Notes: a model not told the origin generated them from the sequence alone. Positions 1 through 12,335 are shown, counted from the first letter of the stretch. The stretch is DNA of 64,000 bases from Lycorma delicatula (GCF_047948215.1 NC_134456.1:11991730-12055729); one strand, 5' to 3'. Numbers and translations: made by a program.

Positions 1-715
1 TCGTCCAGTCTGCCTTTTCAAATAACCATCTTTTAGGAATGGGATATATTTGTCTTGTAACATCAGTTACAATTTGCACCGGGAAATGATCGCTTCCATG
101 CAGATCGTCTATAACATGGAAGCTGTACCTCGGTGCTATCGATGCGCTTATAAGTGCAAGATCTATACAGGACGTCGATCCATCTCTGGCATTGAAAAAG
201 GTTCCTGATCCGTCGTTTAAAATAATAAGTTCTGAATTCATCAGGAACCCTTCCAGTTCTCTTCCACGGGGATCTACTCGATCTGATCCCCAAAGAGAAT
301 TATGAGCATTAAAGTCACCCACCAGTAAAACAGGTGGGGGAAGCTCGGAGATTAGTCTTGCTATGTCATCCTTATTCCAATCAAAATACGGCAAGTATAT
401 GCTGCAGACAGTGACCTGGAGCGGACGCTTCATTCTAACGGCGACCGCTTGTAGGTTTGTGTTTAGAACAACCGCTTCGGTGGTAGCTCTAGTCGATGTT
501 AATATAGCTACTCCACCTCTAACTCTTATATTTGGCGGTTGATCTCGCCGAAATATATTGAATCCTTTTAATTTAAAATTTTCATTTCGGCGGAAATGTG
601 TTTCTTGCAGACATATACAGATCGGGTCTACATCATGCACCAAGCGTTGGAGCTCATGGATGTTTGAAAAACATCCATTGATGTTCCACTGTACTATCGA
701 CTCACTAATTTTTAA
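1..715 (-). CDS. Non-LTR retrotransposon endonuclease domain (partial ORF2)
   Basis: One uninterrupted frame of about 238 codons, read leftwards from just after an in-frame stop at 716-718 and still open at the window edge. It is an apurinic/apyrimidinic-type endonuclease, which nicks the target DNA in target-primed reverse transcription. Visible motifs are QWNING (about residues 9-14), LQET (36-39, catalytic Glu), RGGVAIL (66-72), SIYLP (105-109), LLVGDFNAH (130-138, catalytic Asp and Asn), WGS (142-144), CIDLAL (183-188) and GSDHFPV (207-213). All expected catalytic positions are present. The reverse transcriptase would lie to the left of the window. The start codon is unclear. The style resembles I/LOA-type elements and could match the RT-RNase H fragment at 55540-58270, but they do not overlap, so family identity is inference. 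Confidence 0.88.
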
Positions 716-790
716 TTAAATTATTGTCTGGGTTTTCCTTTCGGCCATCCTTTTTTCTCATAATCTCATAAAGTTCATAAACTTGGAAAA
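716..790 (-). pseudogene. Possible ORF1 tail upstream of the endonuclease
   Basis: Immediately 5' of the endonuclease frame, the minus strand can be read as a short lysine- and proline-rich peptide (KKGWPKGKPRQ then stop), in a different frame from the endonuclease. Such basic tails occur at the end of ORF1 of two-ORF LINEs. A stop or frameshift lies about ten codons upstream and nothing coding is recognisable beyond about 790, so this is a weak reading that may be chance. Confidence 0.25.
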
Positions 791-1529
791 TACATCAAAA
801 ACTTTCAACCAAAATAAATGTGACAAAAAAATAACATTTTTATAAAAATGTGTTCATTACATAGTTATAGAGAAATAGATAAATTTTATCAGAAGTAGAG
901 TAAAAATAAACTAGAAAAAGGATGTACTAAGTAATAATTAGAGGTCATGACACTTGTATTTGACATGTGTATTTTTTCTTCATTTATTAAATGCATCTGG
1001 GAATCATAGGTCAGTGTATATTATCTTGGAAGGGATAAAAGAAGGTGTAATCTTCCCTTTGAAAGAAAATATTGCTAGAAAAATAATGGTAGAGATAATT
1101 GCACCAAAACATATTATCGGACTTTCTTTAATGTTTATAAAATTCGCTGAATTTTTTTGTTTTACTTCTTATAGTAAATAAAATAACGGAGCTATGAACT
1201 TAAATTTTTATATTACCTTTACCTTCTAGTGTGAAACTTTTTCTAGAGACAACCTCACGGTGGTGTAACTGCTTAAATTACACTAGTTAAGTAGAATTAA
1301 AAAAAAAATTAATTGTACATAGTAATAAATATTAAAAATGTTAATAGGTGTGCAATTATGAAGGTTTTCCCCATTAAATGATTTTGTAGCTTATTTTGAA
1401 AATTAAAATGAATACATTAAAAAAACCTTAAAAATTACCTTACCTTAAAACCTTAAAACGTTAGCTTAAAAATTAAAGTCATTCGATTTTTTAAAATTAT
1501 ATCATCGAGTTATTCCCCAATATAACCTT

Positions 1530-1548
1530 TATATATATATATATATAT
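1530..1548. repeat. (TA)n microsatellite
   Basis: Perfect TA run of about nine units in AT-rich flank. Confidence 0.9.
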
Positions 1549-1601
1549 TTACAAGGCATTTGTTTCATATCAGCCACTTCCGAAGGAATAGAAAAGAATT
1601 T

Positions 1602-2370
1602 AAAAAAATCCCTTTCAGCACGCTAGAAGGCGGAAGTAGATTTCACCGGTGCTAAGTAGGGGATAAAAAAATTGTCCACCTTAAAATTAAGAAACACTTC
1701 AAATTTACTCATTACGACAATGAAATGTGAAAAAATTTCACGTGTTTAGCATACGTCAAAAACCCTCTCTTCTTACACTTTCAGCAACATTTTGGTCATT
1801 CCTTGCCTTAAGAGTTAATCATATCAAAAGTTGTTACAGACAAAAGGTTAAGGTAATGTTTAAAGGACTAACGACCACATTAAACCGATTCGATACTTTG
1901 CCTTTTAAGGGAGATATGATTTTTTTTTGTCTTCGAAACCCCATTTTTTCTATCTCCAGGGCCAATAGTTGGTGATATCCAAAAAGTTTACTTATATAAG
2001 TTTTAGGGTCTTATCCTAAGAATTATAGTAACTTTAAACGAATTCGATATTTTACTTAATATGAATGTTATAGCGATATTTTGTTTTTTTCGAAAAGCTC
2101 CCACATTTCCACCCCCATGGTCCGATTTTGCCATTAACGAACTCGACCGAGATTTTGGGTCGTTATATTTTGTATTAATTTGAAAGTAATTGGCGCAAAA
2201 TTATGGCAGTTATCGTGTCCACAAGAAAGTGAAATATGTATATATATATATATATATAAACTTTTTATTTACGCTGGTTTTGAGGTCTGGGGAATGTGAA
2301 ACGCGAAGATATGTCGAAATTTTCCGGAAGTTGAATCATGGTACCCATTACAATAGGTAGCTTCTTATGA
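1602..2370 (+). repeat. Dispersed repeat R, copy 1 (most complete)
   Basis: Unclassified interspersed repeat of about 0.77 kb, found four times in the window (also 24966-25615 minus, 27236-27733 plus, 48540-49190 minus). It opens with a conserved block reading CCCTTTC(A/G)GCACGC, followed by a GATTTCACCGGTG motif, and ends with CATGGTACCCATTACAAT. A (TA)n microsatellite sits at the same internal place in three copies. The short open frame within it (1727-1975) is not conserved between copies. No coding capacity or clear terminal inverted repeats are seen, so the class is unknown. Confidence 0.85.
2238..2258. repeat. (TA)n microsatellite internal to repeat R
   Basis: TA run preceded by GTGAAATATG; the homologous place in other copies of repeat R also carries TA runs, so it is part of the repeat. 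Confidence 0.85.
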
Positions 2371-3914
2371 AATCTACCTAATAACTTAATTTTAATTTAG
2401 AAAATAAAATAAATTATGTTCTGATCCTATGGTACTACTAAAATCATAAGATACAATTTTTCGGATATTTTCTGCCTGATTTTTAGCATGAACAGAGAGA
2501 TTATCTGTAACTGATATTTCACATAAATTTATTGAAAAAAAATATATATATATAAATAAACTGTATTAAAAAAGACATACGTTTATATATAACATTTTGC
2601 AATTAATCTACTCGATAACATCAGAGACTTCTGACGGTTGAGACGTGCCCATGTACTCGACTTAGGGTCTGCATAACAGTTTGGAATCTAACACCGTCAA
2701 GTTTAGTGGTGTCGTATCTAATTTCTTGTTACTTCTCTTTCTTTTTCTTTTTATTTGTTATTAATGTTTTTTTTTTTTTTGTGGACTATATGGTGCTGAA
2801 ATTAATGGTTTGTGATTTATGACATCTTGAAATTTCATATTTGACTTTAAGTTTGTTTGCAACTGTTTATTGTGTATTAGTTATTTTGGGGGTTCCTTTA
2901 CGACCTTCTTATCACGTGCTTTTGTCAGGAAACTTACTTATGGCTCTGCAGGAGAGCTGATTGTAATTATAATTGTTATTGAACAAAAAAAATAAATATA
3001 TATATATATATAAATTGCCCAGGTGAACTGAATGGGTTTTTAATCAGAGTCAGTTTCTCTGCAGATTTATAAAAAAATCAGTCTACCTCTTCTTTTCTTA
3101 GATTTATTTTATGTATAAGTGTGCCATAGGAGATGAATTAACTGTCAAGATCTATCATTGTCTTTCTAGTAGTTGCCAGAACAGCAAATTTCTTTGTCGT
3201 AGATTGCTACCAATCTTACCCTTAGTTCCTGAGGGATCTCAGGAACAGAATAGCTTCACAATTAGCAGAAATAAATAAAATTTGCAACAAAGTGTATACA
3301 GAATTTAATATAATAAATCTCTATAAGTAACATCAATTGCACACGAAGATGAGTTTAAGAATTTTACTAAAACAGATTAACAGAGCATAAAAAATAAAGC
3401 GATATAATTTTAAACCAAAACAAGAATAATTCTTTTCTTAAAAAAAAGTTACTTTTTACTGTAAAGTTGTTGTTTTTCTGGCAATTAACCAAGTTATTCT
3501 ACATCAAATAAAAAAAAAATTGAATTTTGCGATACTGATTTTTTGTTTCATAATTATTTTCTCGCGCGTTACAATTGTACAAGTCTGAGATCTGTTTTAT
3601 CCAATTTTTCACATTAAAATCTACATGAAACCATCAAATTAAAGAATACCTCTAAGTTCTAAGACTATCACTAAGGCATTATTTTATCCTTGGAGCAGAA
3701 AGTTTTATCAGGGCGAAAGTTTTCATATAATGTAATTCAAAAATGAAGCTTTTACTGATCTATCTTTAGACAACATTTTTCTTTATTCTCACTTGCAGAA
3801 CAAGTTTTAAAATTCTTTCCGTTTCTTCGTAAGACATCCTTTCTCTCTAGAATATTAATATAATATATTAAAGAATATTAAATATAATATAAGAATATTA
3901 ATATAATATATTAG

Positions 3915-3918
<4 letters not shown>

Positions 3919-3956
<38 letters not shown>

Positions 3957-3990
3957 ACACAGACACACACACAAAGAGAGAGAGAGAGAA
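3919..3990. repeat. Compound (TA)n(CA)n(GA)n microsatellite
   Basis: A TA tract of about 17 units passes into an interrupted CA tract and then a GA tract. Long enough to be polymorphic. Confidence 0.92.
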
Positions 3991-4169
3991 ATATGTATTT
4001 ACTTGTATAATGGTGCCCTACGTGAGCTTAGAATTTTAAAAAAGATATTCTTTTTGAGGATTATGTTAAAAAAATATTTTGGTACTATTTGTAGAGTAAC
4101 TGTTTGTTAAATATATAAAGATCTTTTTTATGTTCCCACTTGCTCACTTGTATAAGTTTCCACGTAGCC

Positions 4170-4335
4170 AGGGGCCCCTGGTACGAGTAGATTCCTTTAG
4201 AGTTATTCTAACGGAACTGTTCTGCTTTGCATGGTGAATAGAGTAGAGTTGAATGAATACACTACGGTTCCATTAGGCAATGCCCATAGCCATTAGTTAA
4301 ATCCCAACCAGGTTCACTTCCAATAAAAAGTTTGC
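4170..4335 (+). repeat. Dispersed repeat shared with 6515-6690, copy 1
   Basis: Shares an ordered series of blocks with 6515-6690: AGAACTGTTC-like core, GGTGAAT, GAGTTGA(A/G)TGAATACACT, then CCATTA and a CCCAA-CAGGT end. Identity is moderate, so both copies are old. No reading frame or termini recognised. Confidence 0.6.
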
Positions 4336-4761
4336 AGTATTTAAAATAATAATATTCCAGAAGTCGAACAATATTTACCTAGGGTGTAACTAAAATGCGG
4401 TTACGAATATGAGATTCTTTACTGTCATATTTTAATAAAAATAAAGTAGTTAATAAATTCGTATACATCGCTAAATATTTACGACCATTCTAAGATATTG
4501 TGTACTAGGTACATGCGTACTTTACAATAAATGGACATCAAACTATCGTAAAACAATACACTATATTTAATTAGTAAACGTCTTTCATGAAACACAGTTC
4601 ATAATTCATAATTTCTTTTTTCATGTAAGAGGTAAGATGAATGCACAATTAATTTACACGGTATACGTATGACTAATTAATTAAAAAATTATTAATAAAT
4701 TAATGTTAAAATACTAACTAAATAATTGCTTAATTAATTGATGTGTTTGTTATGTTTTCAG

Positions 4762-4911
4762 CACAATGCGGAGAGATTATTGAAACAAATAGATATGGTA
4801 TACAGATGGCTTCCACTGGGAACAATAGTCAATGGTAAAGTGCTTGTAGTGCACGGTGGGATATCAGATATCACTGATTTAGATTCAGTGAGAAACCTCG
4901 ATAGAAGCAAG
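4762..4911 (+). CDS. rdgC: rdgC/PPEF-type Ser/Thr phosphatase, internal exon A
   Basis: A 150-bp exon (50 codons, phase 0 at both ends) bounded by a TTTTCAG acceptor ending at 4761 and a GTATGT donor at 4912. The peptide contains YRWLPLGTIV, VLVVHGGISD and LDSVRNLDRSK, which match the PPP-family phosphatase fold around the HGG metal-site motif and most closely the EF-hand phosphatases (Drosophila rdgC, vertebrate PPEF), whose equivalent reads WLPIGTIV then VIHGGIS. rdgC is known to act in dephosphorylating rhodopsin in Drosophila; that role is family knowledge, not shown here. Upstream exons with the GDxHG and GDxVDRG motifs were not found and probably lie left of the window. An Met within the acceptor-side frame is intronic, not a start. 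Confidence 0.9.
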
Positions 4912-6514
4912 GTATGTGTTTATTTATTTTTATTCTGTACATTTTTTCAACATTGTATCATATATTTATATATACAGATTAATAAAAATAACAAGAAGGA
5001 TATATTTTTAAAAAAGTTGCTATATTGAATTGCTTTCCCTTATTAGCGGTCAAAAAAAAAAAAAAAAATTACGACTGGTCAACATTTTTATGTGTCGAAA
5101 ATTTTCTAGATAATTTTCGCAAAGTGAATTAATATAAAAAAATGACTATCTTGAAAGTAAAATATTTCTAGATGTACATCGCTCATGGAAAAACCCAGAC
5201 TGCATTATAATTTCCTGAAGGCATTCCACTCGAACTTTCCCAGTAAACGATTTGTAATAACTACTAGAAAGCGGACACACTTAATCGTGCAGCAACACAA
5301 CGGACATTGTTAGCTGATCCTTTGACAGAATTTTGATACTGATGTGCAACTTGTCGAAAGATTTGGCATAGATTTTTTTTTTTATTTAATCTGAACGAAA
5401 AACGTTTAGGCATTGTTATCGTCCGGACACGTCATATTTGTTGTAATAAGCAGATATTACATTTTATGTCTCGATTAGAATAATAAAGTTTCCATCTGCT
5501 GTACGGCAATGGGCATGAATAGCTGATATAGACTATAGGATTTAAATATTTAAGTACTAACGGACAACCCTAAGAAATCGTAAAACATAATATAAAAAGA
5601 CTTCTTTGTCTCCTAGAAGAGTTCGTACATATAAAATAGTAGAATGTATAGAATAGTATGTGTAGAATAAATCTTACGTTAGCTTCCAGTTTAAACTCGC
5701 GACGCAATTCCGCATAACAGATACAATCGACAAGGATGTGGTGCACTGTCAGTCGGCAAGAAGATCAAAGAGACATCAAACCTATTCATAAAATTTCGAT
5801 TATTAACTTATTTACAGATAAATTTTGCTTACATCTTACTCTTGTCGTTGTCAACTTTCGTTCAAATCTTTCAACATAATTTTCGTATATTTCTTTCATT
5901 CATAACATTAAAACAAATAAAAAATGTATATAGCTGCATGACTTCCTTTATCTACGTATTTTATAAAACATGTCACTTCCTGAATTTTCTAGATCGGTGG
6001 AAATTTCCGCAGTGATTCAATTTTATGATTTTACATTCACAATTAAATGATAATAGGGAAGTAAGGCCAGTGACAAACTACTCTGTTAGGCAGAGCCTCT
6101 GCCTGACTTTGAAAACTAAATTGGATCACTCAGCTTGGCTGTACATTTAGCTATAGATCCATCCATCATGGCCAATTAGGGAAAGACATGCGCCTTGTGA
6201 AGATACCGTTCGCCACAACAGTCCCTCCTCCATTCCTAGCATTCCATCCTGTCCACGAACACTTAATAGAGCTTTAGGTGCCACAAACGGTTGTTCACCT
6301 CCAGTAACATGGAGATAATATCAAAAAGTTTAGTGTGTCAGCCAATTGTAGTTTAAACTCGTTGGAACAGTGAAGAATTTTATCTCTTAGGGCAGGCAAG
6401 AATGTCATATTTTTAAAAATGGGGTGGCTTTGAACAAATTAGTCCAGCTGTTTGACATGATTTTGTGGAGGGTGACTTTTATCTTTACCCTGTAATATCT
6501 AGAAATAGGTTCCC

Positions 6515-6690
6515 ATTTAGCCGGATGGTCCTGAGCAGGAACAGATGACTGTAGAGTTGCTTTTAACAGAACTGTTCGGTATTGTATGGTGAATCGGGTT
6601 GAGTTGAGTGAATACACTCAGCTTCCATTATGTAGTGCATATAACCATTGGTGAAATCCCAAGCAGGTACATTTTCAACGAAAATACATT
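6515..6690 (+). repeat. Dispersed repeat shared with 4170-4335, copy 2
   Basis: Same block order as 4170-4335 with many substitutions, ending in an A/T-rich run. Lies in the phosphatase intron in the same orientation as copy 1. Class not recognised. Confidence 0.6.
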
Positions 6691-8344
6691 TTTTTTAGCG
6701 TTCAGCCTCATTTGAAATGGGGAAGGCATTTCACACATCTATCGAATGGACATTTTGAGTATATACTGGACTTGACAATTAAGAATGCAATTGTTGCAAA
6801 TGGGAATTAGGAGAGAACAGTTCTATATCTTTTTCGAATGGGGATTAGAAGAACTTGTGATAGAGAATAAACTATGGTCTGCTGAGATAGCAATTGACGT
6901 TGTGTTCAAGTTTGTTATAGTTGGAGAATATGCGGGTGATCAAACTTGAAGATAGAACACGCGATTCAGTTGTTATTTGACTATGACGTCGTACAGTAAA
7001 ATAGTATTCTACAGTGAATTAGGTGTCACATGACATGATAGAATCTCATAGGACTGTGTATATGTACCTTTGCCTTTGCCGTTCTGTCATTCTCATGGGG
7101 AAGCTTGAAATTATACGAAGTAAAAGACCGGTTTCTATGAATTCTACAGGAGTACCAACAAACGATAATTTTCTCGTTATTTTCAAGATGGCCCCTTTAT
7201 TTATTCGAAACGTCACGTTAAATGTCATGCAATTCTGCTTATATTCGTAACCTAACTTTTTATTTTAACTTTCGATCTTTTTTTTTCATTTCATTTGAAA
7301 AGTATGGATTTAATAAAACATTTATGCATTAGAAATCTGTTAGCTACATGCGGAACTGAGAAAAAGAACGGCACTATATTAAAATTACAAAAGAGTGAAA
7401 TTATGTTCTTAAAAATATTATTATTTTTATTCTTATATAAAACTTTTATCATTAATAAACAGCATATGTTACACTTTAAGAATATATTTTAAGAATGCAT
7501 GTATTGAATGGTAAACATAGGTCGGTCTAGTAGAGATGATTAGCGCTAAGTTCCTGTGCTGGAAGTTAATATTTCGAGACCTGATCGAATCATTTTTATT
7601 TTGACGCTTAGAGCATATCTCAATTGTCTTGGCTATCATTCCGTTATTGAATTTTAATCAGCAAATGATCCTGACCTGGTTGGTTATCTATAAGCTACAA
7701 TTTCAATTATTACATGAAAATGGGACACAGTAGCTCTAAATATGTTTCTGAAATAGTTCCTTTTTCTGCATCTCTTTGCGTCTGAATAAAAAAAAACTAC
7801 TCTGCATACCAAGGGAATTTCAGGATATCATTCAAATCAAATATTATGCCAATTTATCTTTATTATGTAACAAAAAAACCAAATATTTATTAAAACCGTT
7901 ATGCTCATCTCACTGACAGTAAATAGACTACAAGTAAAAACCACGTATTATCTTTATACCATATGAAAAGATCAGTATTATTATAAATCGATATTTAGTG
8001 TTATTTTTGACTTTCATATAAGAAATTATACTACTCTTTAGCCACATTTATTTGCTTATAATGGCAACATACCACAATTAAAAAATATAAGGTACTGTAT
8101 TTCGTAATATTTTATTAATAATACAAGTATAATTTATACAATTTCGGCATTTAAAAAAAAATAAATCAGACTACGAAATCAAGACATTCCTTCAAAACAC
8201 AGTTGGAATATAAATACTGTAGAAAATCATTTTTATTTGTTAAATATAAAGGCTATTTTATTAAATAGAAACCGGATTAATGAAAAAGATTCTTGTGCAG
8301 TTCTACTCACGAAGACAGAACTTTCGTTATTTTATTTTGTATAA

Positions 8345-8393
8345 TGATTTTATATTAGCAGACCCGGCAATGCTTCGCTATTGCTAGATTTTA

Positions 8394-8429
<36 letters not shown>

Positions 8430-9115
8430 ATTAAATGAACACAATTGAAAGTTTGATAAAACATTAACAAAATTAACATTACGGAACTTCACAAAATATA
8501 ACGTTTCCCTTTTACCCCTTTTCTATTTCCCCCTTTCCACAGTTTAATTTTCCCATTTTCCTTTGCCACGTGTTCATTTTACCATATTATATTTTCCTTT
8601 CCCCTATCTCCCCTTTCCCCCTTATCATTCCCTTGTTTCCCTTTTCCTCCTTCCTCTTTCCCGTTTCGTTTTTCTTCTTTCTCCTTTCCGTTTCCTTTGC
8701 CCATTTTCCTTTTTTTTATTTTTTTCCATTTTCCTCTTCTTCACTTTTTACCTTCTTCCCTTTTCCGAATTTTCCCTCTTTCCATTTCTCCCTTTTTCCG
8801 CGCTCGTAAATCAGTCCAGTAGTTTTTCAGTTATAGCGGACACACATATCGAAAACACTGAAATGGAATCGTAAAATATTTAGTATAGCGTGTGTTGCTT
8901 TTACGCCCAACAGATAGCGCTATTTTAAAAAATAGCATGTTTTTACCTATCACAGGTGTGACATCTTAGGTATATAAATAGTATGTATATAAAAACACGC
9001 GCATATTTGAATGCAACGTCGTGTCAAAATTGCAAAGTAATCGGTGAAAAATTTTCGGAGATTTAAGATTTTGAACAAACGAACATTTACATTTTTATTT
9101 ATATAGATAATTTTT
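8345..9115. repeat. Interspersed repeat with (TA)n and pyrimidine-rich core
   Basis: Begins near GACCCGGCAATGCTTCGCTA, followed by a 33-bp TA run (8395-8427), a long C/T-rich low-complexity block (about 8505-8805) and a tail containing CAGTAGTTTTTCAGTTATAG and GGACACACATA. Such modules are familiar as insect interspersed repeats, but I cannot assign the class. Open frames at 8563-8874 and 8570-8809 are by-products of the CT-rich block. Confidence 0.6.
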
Positions 9116-9779
9116 AGCAAAAGAAATAAATTAAATGAGAAAACTAAAAGAAGTATGTATACATTTTTTTAATATTAAAATATTTTTATTTATATAAGAA
9201 AATTAAACTATTATAACCGCAATTTGCTAAAATAATTAAAAATAACGAGTAGACCGTAGATACGAGCATAAAGTTTAAACTCGCTCACCATTGTGACTCC
9301 TGCATTAGCGAGCATGAAAAATACACCAATGCAAAGTCAACATGAGGTTATGTTATCTGTTGTCCTACCTTGAATTGATGTAACAAATTTTCACATGCAT
9401 AACTTCAATACACTACTGTAGCATATCAAAATTTCAATAAAATTGAAAATTTCCTTTCATCCCCCAATCTTAACGTGCGACACAAGTAATACCGTTCTTT
9501 TCGTCGAAAGTCTGTAAAAAGCTATAATAAATTTGCAACACTGAAATTAATAATTTAATTAGTTAACATAAATAAATGCAGTTATTAATTATGCAGAAAT
9601 TATTAAAAAATAAAATTGTATAAAAGTGTTATATAAATGTATTTTTTAAGTTGGGTTAAATCCCCCTAATCAATTAAAATTTATATCGTTGTATTTTTAA
9701 AGATACATATTTTTTACTATTATTTTTACGAAATTTGTTTTTAGAATACAAAATTAATTTTTTGTTTTGCAATTTTCAG

Positions 9780-9860
9780 TATGTTTCCCTCCTAAGACCT
9801 CCTGTATTTGAAGGATCTATAACATCAAATGAAACTGTGGATAAAATTGAATGGAAACAG
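9780..9860 (+). CDS. rdgC: rdgC/PPEF-type Ser/Thr phosphatase, internal exon B
   Basis: An 81-bp exon (27 codons, phase 0) between a TTTTCAG acceptor and a GTAAGT donor. The peptide begins YVSLLRPPV and ends VDKIEWKQ. Joined directly after exon A (…RSK) it fits the insert of rdgC/PPEF phosphatases in which a basic segment is followed by LRPP and then an E-W-(E/Q/K)-Q motif just before the IxDIxWSDP block. The WSDP exon should come next but I did not find it in the remaining 54 kb. Reading frame continuity, phase and family match make this a confident call despite its short length. Confidence 0.85.
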
Positions 9861-10179
9861 GTAAGTTCAATCTTTTTTTTAATATAGGTAATCTGTAATT
9901 ATAAAAAAAATTCATGATGTTAATATTTGGAAATCTCAGATTAATATCTGAAAATAACGTTTATTAAAAAAAAAAAAAACTAATAATTAAAAAATAAAAA
10001 TTAAACAGAAATTGGTTAATCAAATGAATGGTACAATTAAATAATGAAAATTATTCTGATAAATAGCAGTCTGATGCAGGTCAGATTTAATCGCATTCAC
10101 GACGCATGACAATTCGTACCATTCATAGTTGAGTTTTAATGGTCTTACAACGCATCACCCTACTATGCCATTGAGTAAT

Positions 10180-10540
10180 CCACCGGGTTGGTCTAGTGAT
10201 AAACTCGACATTGCAAATCAACAAATTTTGAAGTCGAGTGTTCTAAGGTTCAAATCCTAATAAAGGTAGTTGCATTTACTAGTCTATACTTGCTTTACTA
10301 GCTATATAGCAGTTGCTTAAAAAAGTAACTACTTTTATACGGATTTGAATATTATAATGTGGATCGTGAACCGGTGTGTTCTTTGATAGTTGGGTTTCGA
10401 TTAACCACATGTCTCAAGAATGGTCGATCTAAGACTGTTTAAGACTACACTTCATTTACATTCATACATATCATCCACATTCATCCTCTGAAGTAATACC
10501 TTACAGTGGTTCCAGAGGCTAAACAGAAAAAAAGAAACAT
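10180..10540 (+). repeat. SINE-B copy (tRNA-derived)
   Basis: Starts CCACCGGGTTGGTCTAGTG (A-box-like head), has a B-box-like GGTTCAAATCCTA, a body ending with ACTTCATTTACATTCATACA, and a tail CAGAGGCTAAACAG followed by an A-rich run. Slightly longer than the other copies because of extra sequence around 10275-10335. Diverged. Confidence 0.85.
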
Positions 10541-10799
10541 ACTTGAATAGAAGATAAAAGCATAAAGTGGTTTATCCAAAATTTTGAGGATCAAATTTAT
10601 TCTTCAATTGAAAAAAGGTGTACTACTACTACTCTAAATTGTACTAGTGTGCTTCCGCGAGAATGAGGTTTCTTGAGTCGTCACAATTAAACAATTTTAT
10701 TTTCCTAATATATATATACTTTGTAATCTGTTCAGTTATTGAACAATAAGCAATCCTTTATTCCCCCCCCCTCTCTATACAGGCGACAGGGAGAAGAGA

Positions 10800-11046
10800 A
10801 CGATATATGTGACATGTGAATGAGGTGTAGTCTTGTTCAGATTCAAACCAACCATTCCTGAGACGGGTAGTTAATTGAACCCCAACCACCATAGTACACC
10901 GGTATTTACTTGTCTAGAATTCAAATTGAATTAAAAGCAACTAACCTTTACCACGATTTGAATCGCAGGATCTTAAGACTCCAAAAATCAGCTGTTAAAC
11001 CAATGTTTTCCGACGAAATATTAACCGCTACACCAGCCAGGTGAAC
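10800..11046 (-). repeat. SINE-B copy, diverged
   Basis: Reverse-strand copy recognised by GAATGAGGTGTAGTCTTGT, the GTTAATTGAACCCCAACCACC block, a B-box-like GATTTGAATCGCAGG and a terminal CACCAGCCAGGTGAAC equivalent to the inverted GGTTGGTCTAGTG head. The A-rich tail side is degraded. Confidence 0.7.
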
Positions 11047-12084
11047 TAAAGATAAGACAATGATATTAGATTTACTAAAACACATAACTTTGTGAAGAAG
11101 TTTATATCGATATCGAAATTAAATATTCATTAAACCATAAAAACGTTTTTATATATGTAAATAGTCGAATTCACTTTAATTTTATTATCTGACTAATTTA
11201 TCTTTATGCATATTACAGTATAATAGATATATATTAAAAATTGATTTTTTTTTTTTATATACAATGACATTAATAAATCACATAACAAATTCTGAGGAAG
11301 TCATTGACATAGTCAATGATCGATATACACAATGAAAATCGACATACTAAATTTAGTAAAAGAAGTTCTAGGTAATTTATTTATAAGATTTTTTTAATTT
11401 TTTTTAAATTTATGATATATATAGTTGTAAGATTGATGAGATTTGAACGATGGTAACATCTAAAAGTTCGTAACGATTGATTCAATAGTTTTTGCGTGAT
11501 CGGGAACAAATCAAAAAGACGTTGACTTTTTATATGGTAATGAAATAATTATATATAGTGAAAAATTATTTAACTGTTGAGAAAAAAAATTATGCAGTTT
11601 CAATTCATTAATTTTTTCAAATATCGAGAGAAAAAACATTTTTGTTTTGAACTTTTTACTTATCTTGACCGGTGTGAAACTCTGAAAACTTCTAAGTCTA
11701 AGTCTTACTGAACAGATAATTTTATTGCCCTCGCCGATTTTAGGCGATAATTTGATCAACGGGTAACCGGAGATTTTTCAACTAAGTAATTTTTTATTTA
11801 GGAATGATTATTTAACAAAACGTAGGATTTTATAGTAAAGTAATCTCAATAAGGAAATGAGTACTGATTGAAAAACGACCATTATTACCGAGCAAACGAA
11901 ATTACATTTACAAATAAAGATATGATTGTTTAATCATAAAAGCGGTCGAAGTGCTTTTATTCAATTAAATGATTAGCAGACTAGAAACAATTTAAAATAG
12001 CAATTTATTAGTTTGAAGGTTGGGTCATAATGTGGTTTTTACGGTAAATTCCAATCTGTCAGTCATTTATGTATCGGCAAACAC

Positions 12085-12335
12085 TTTACTTTTATTACAA
12101 ATGTTATTTTGCAAAATGTTTTCCAAAGATTGTTTAGTAATCCTCGTAGTACATTTTTTTATTAATTTTAATTACTTTATAATTCTTTCTATTAATATGA
12201 CCAAAAGCTTTAATTATAAGGTAATTAAAAATAATAAAAATTTTACCACGACAATTATAAACAATCTTTGGAAAACATTTTGCTAAATAACTTTTTTAAT
12301 AAAAATAAAGTAATTGTAAAAGTAAAGTATAAGTA
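12085..12335. repeat. Foldback (hairpin) repeat, arms about 100 bp
   Basis: Imperfect inverted repeat: 12098-12188 pairs with 12207-12297 in reverse complement, including a perfect 20-base block (CAAAATGTTTTCCAAAGATT) present in both arms, and pairing continues weakly outward to about 12335. The loop is about 18 bases. It looks like a MITE or foldback element; no clear target duplication was found. Open frames at 12020-12286 and 12296-12508 are incidental. Confidence 0.75.

Larger units (their letters stand above)
719..4761. other. Non-coding stretch upstream of the first visible phosphatase exon
   Basis: AT-rich sequence without a supportable gene. It holds one copy of dispersed repeat R (1602-2370), several (TA)n runs, a compound microsatellite (3919-3990) and one copy of a repeat shared with 6515-6690. 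If the phosphatase gene starts left of the window, this is intron. A 75-codon open frame at 954-1181 has no recognisable domain and no convincing splice context. Confidence 0.6.
4912..9779. other. rdgC: Intron between the two visible phosphatase exons
   Basis: A 4868-bp intron with GT at 4912-4913 and AG at 9778-9779. It contains a repeat copy at 6515-6690, a short hairpin at 6085-6107 and a (TA)n-bearing repeat at 8345-9115. Short open frames at 7023-7250, 7046-7228 and 7295-7492 show no domain and are unlikely to be genes. Confidence 0.8.

Noticed and set aside
954..1181. 75-codon + strand frame as a possible phosphatase exon
   Set aside because: No PPP motif, no matching splice sites and AT-driven composition.
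8563..8874. Overlapping + strand frames of 103 and 79 codons
   Set aside because: They run through a C/T-rich low-complexity block giving Phe/Pro/Ser/Leu-only peptides in two frames at once.
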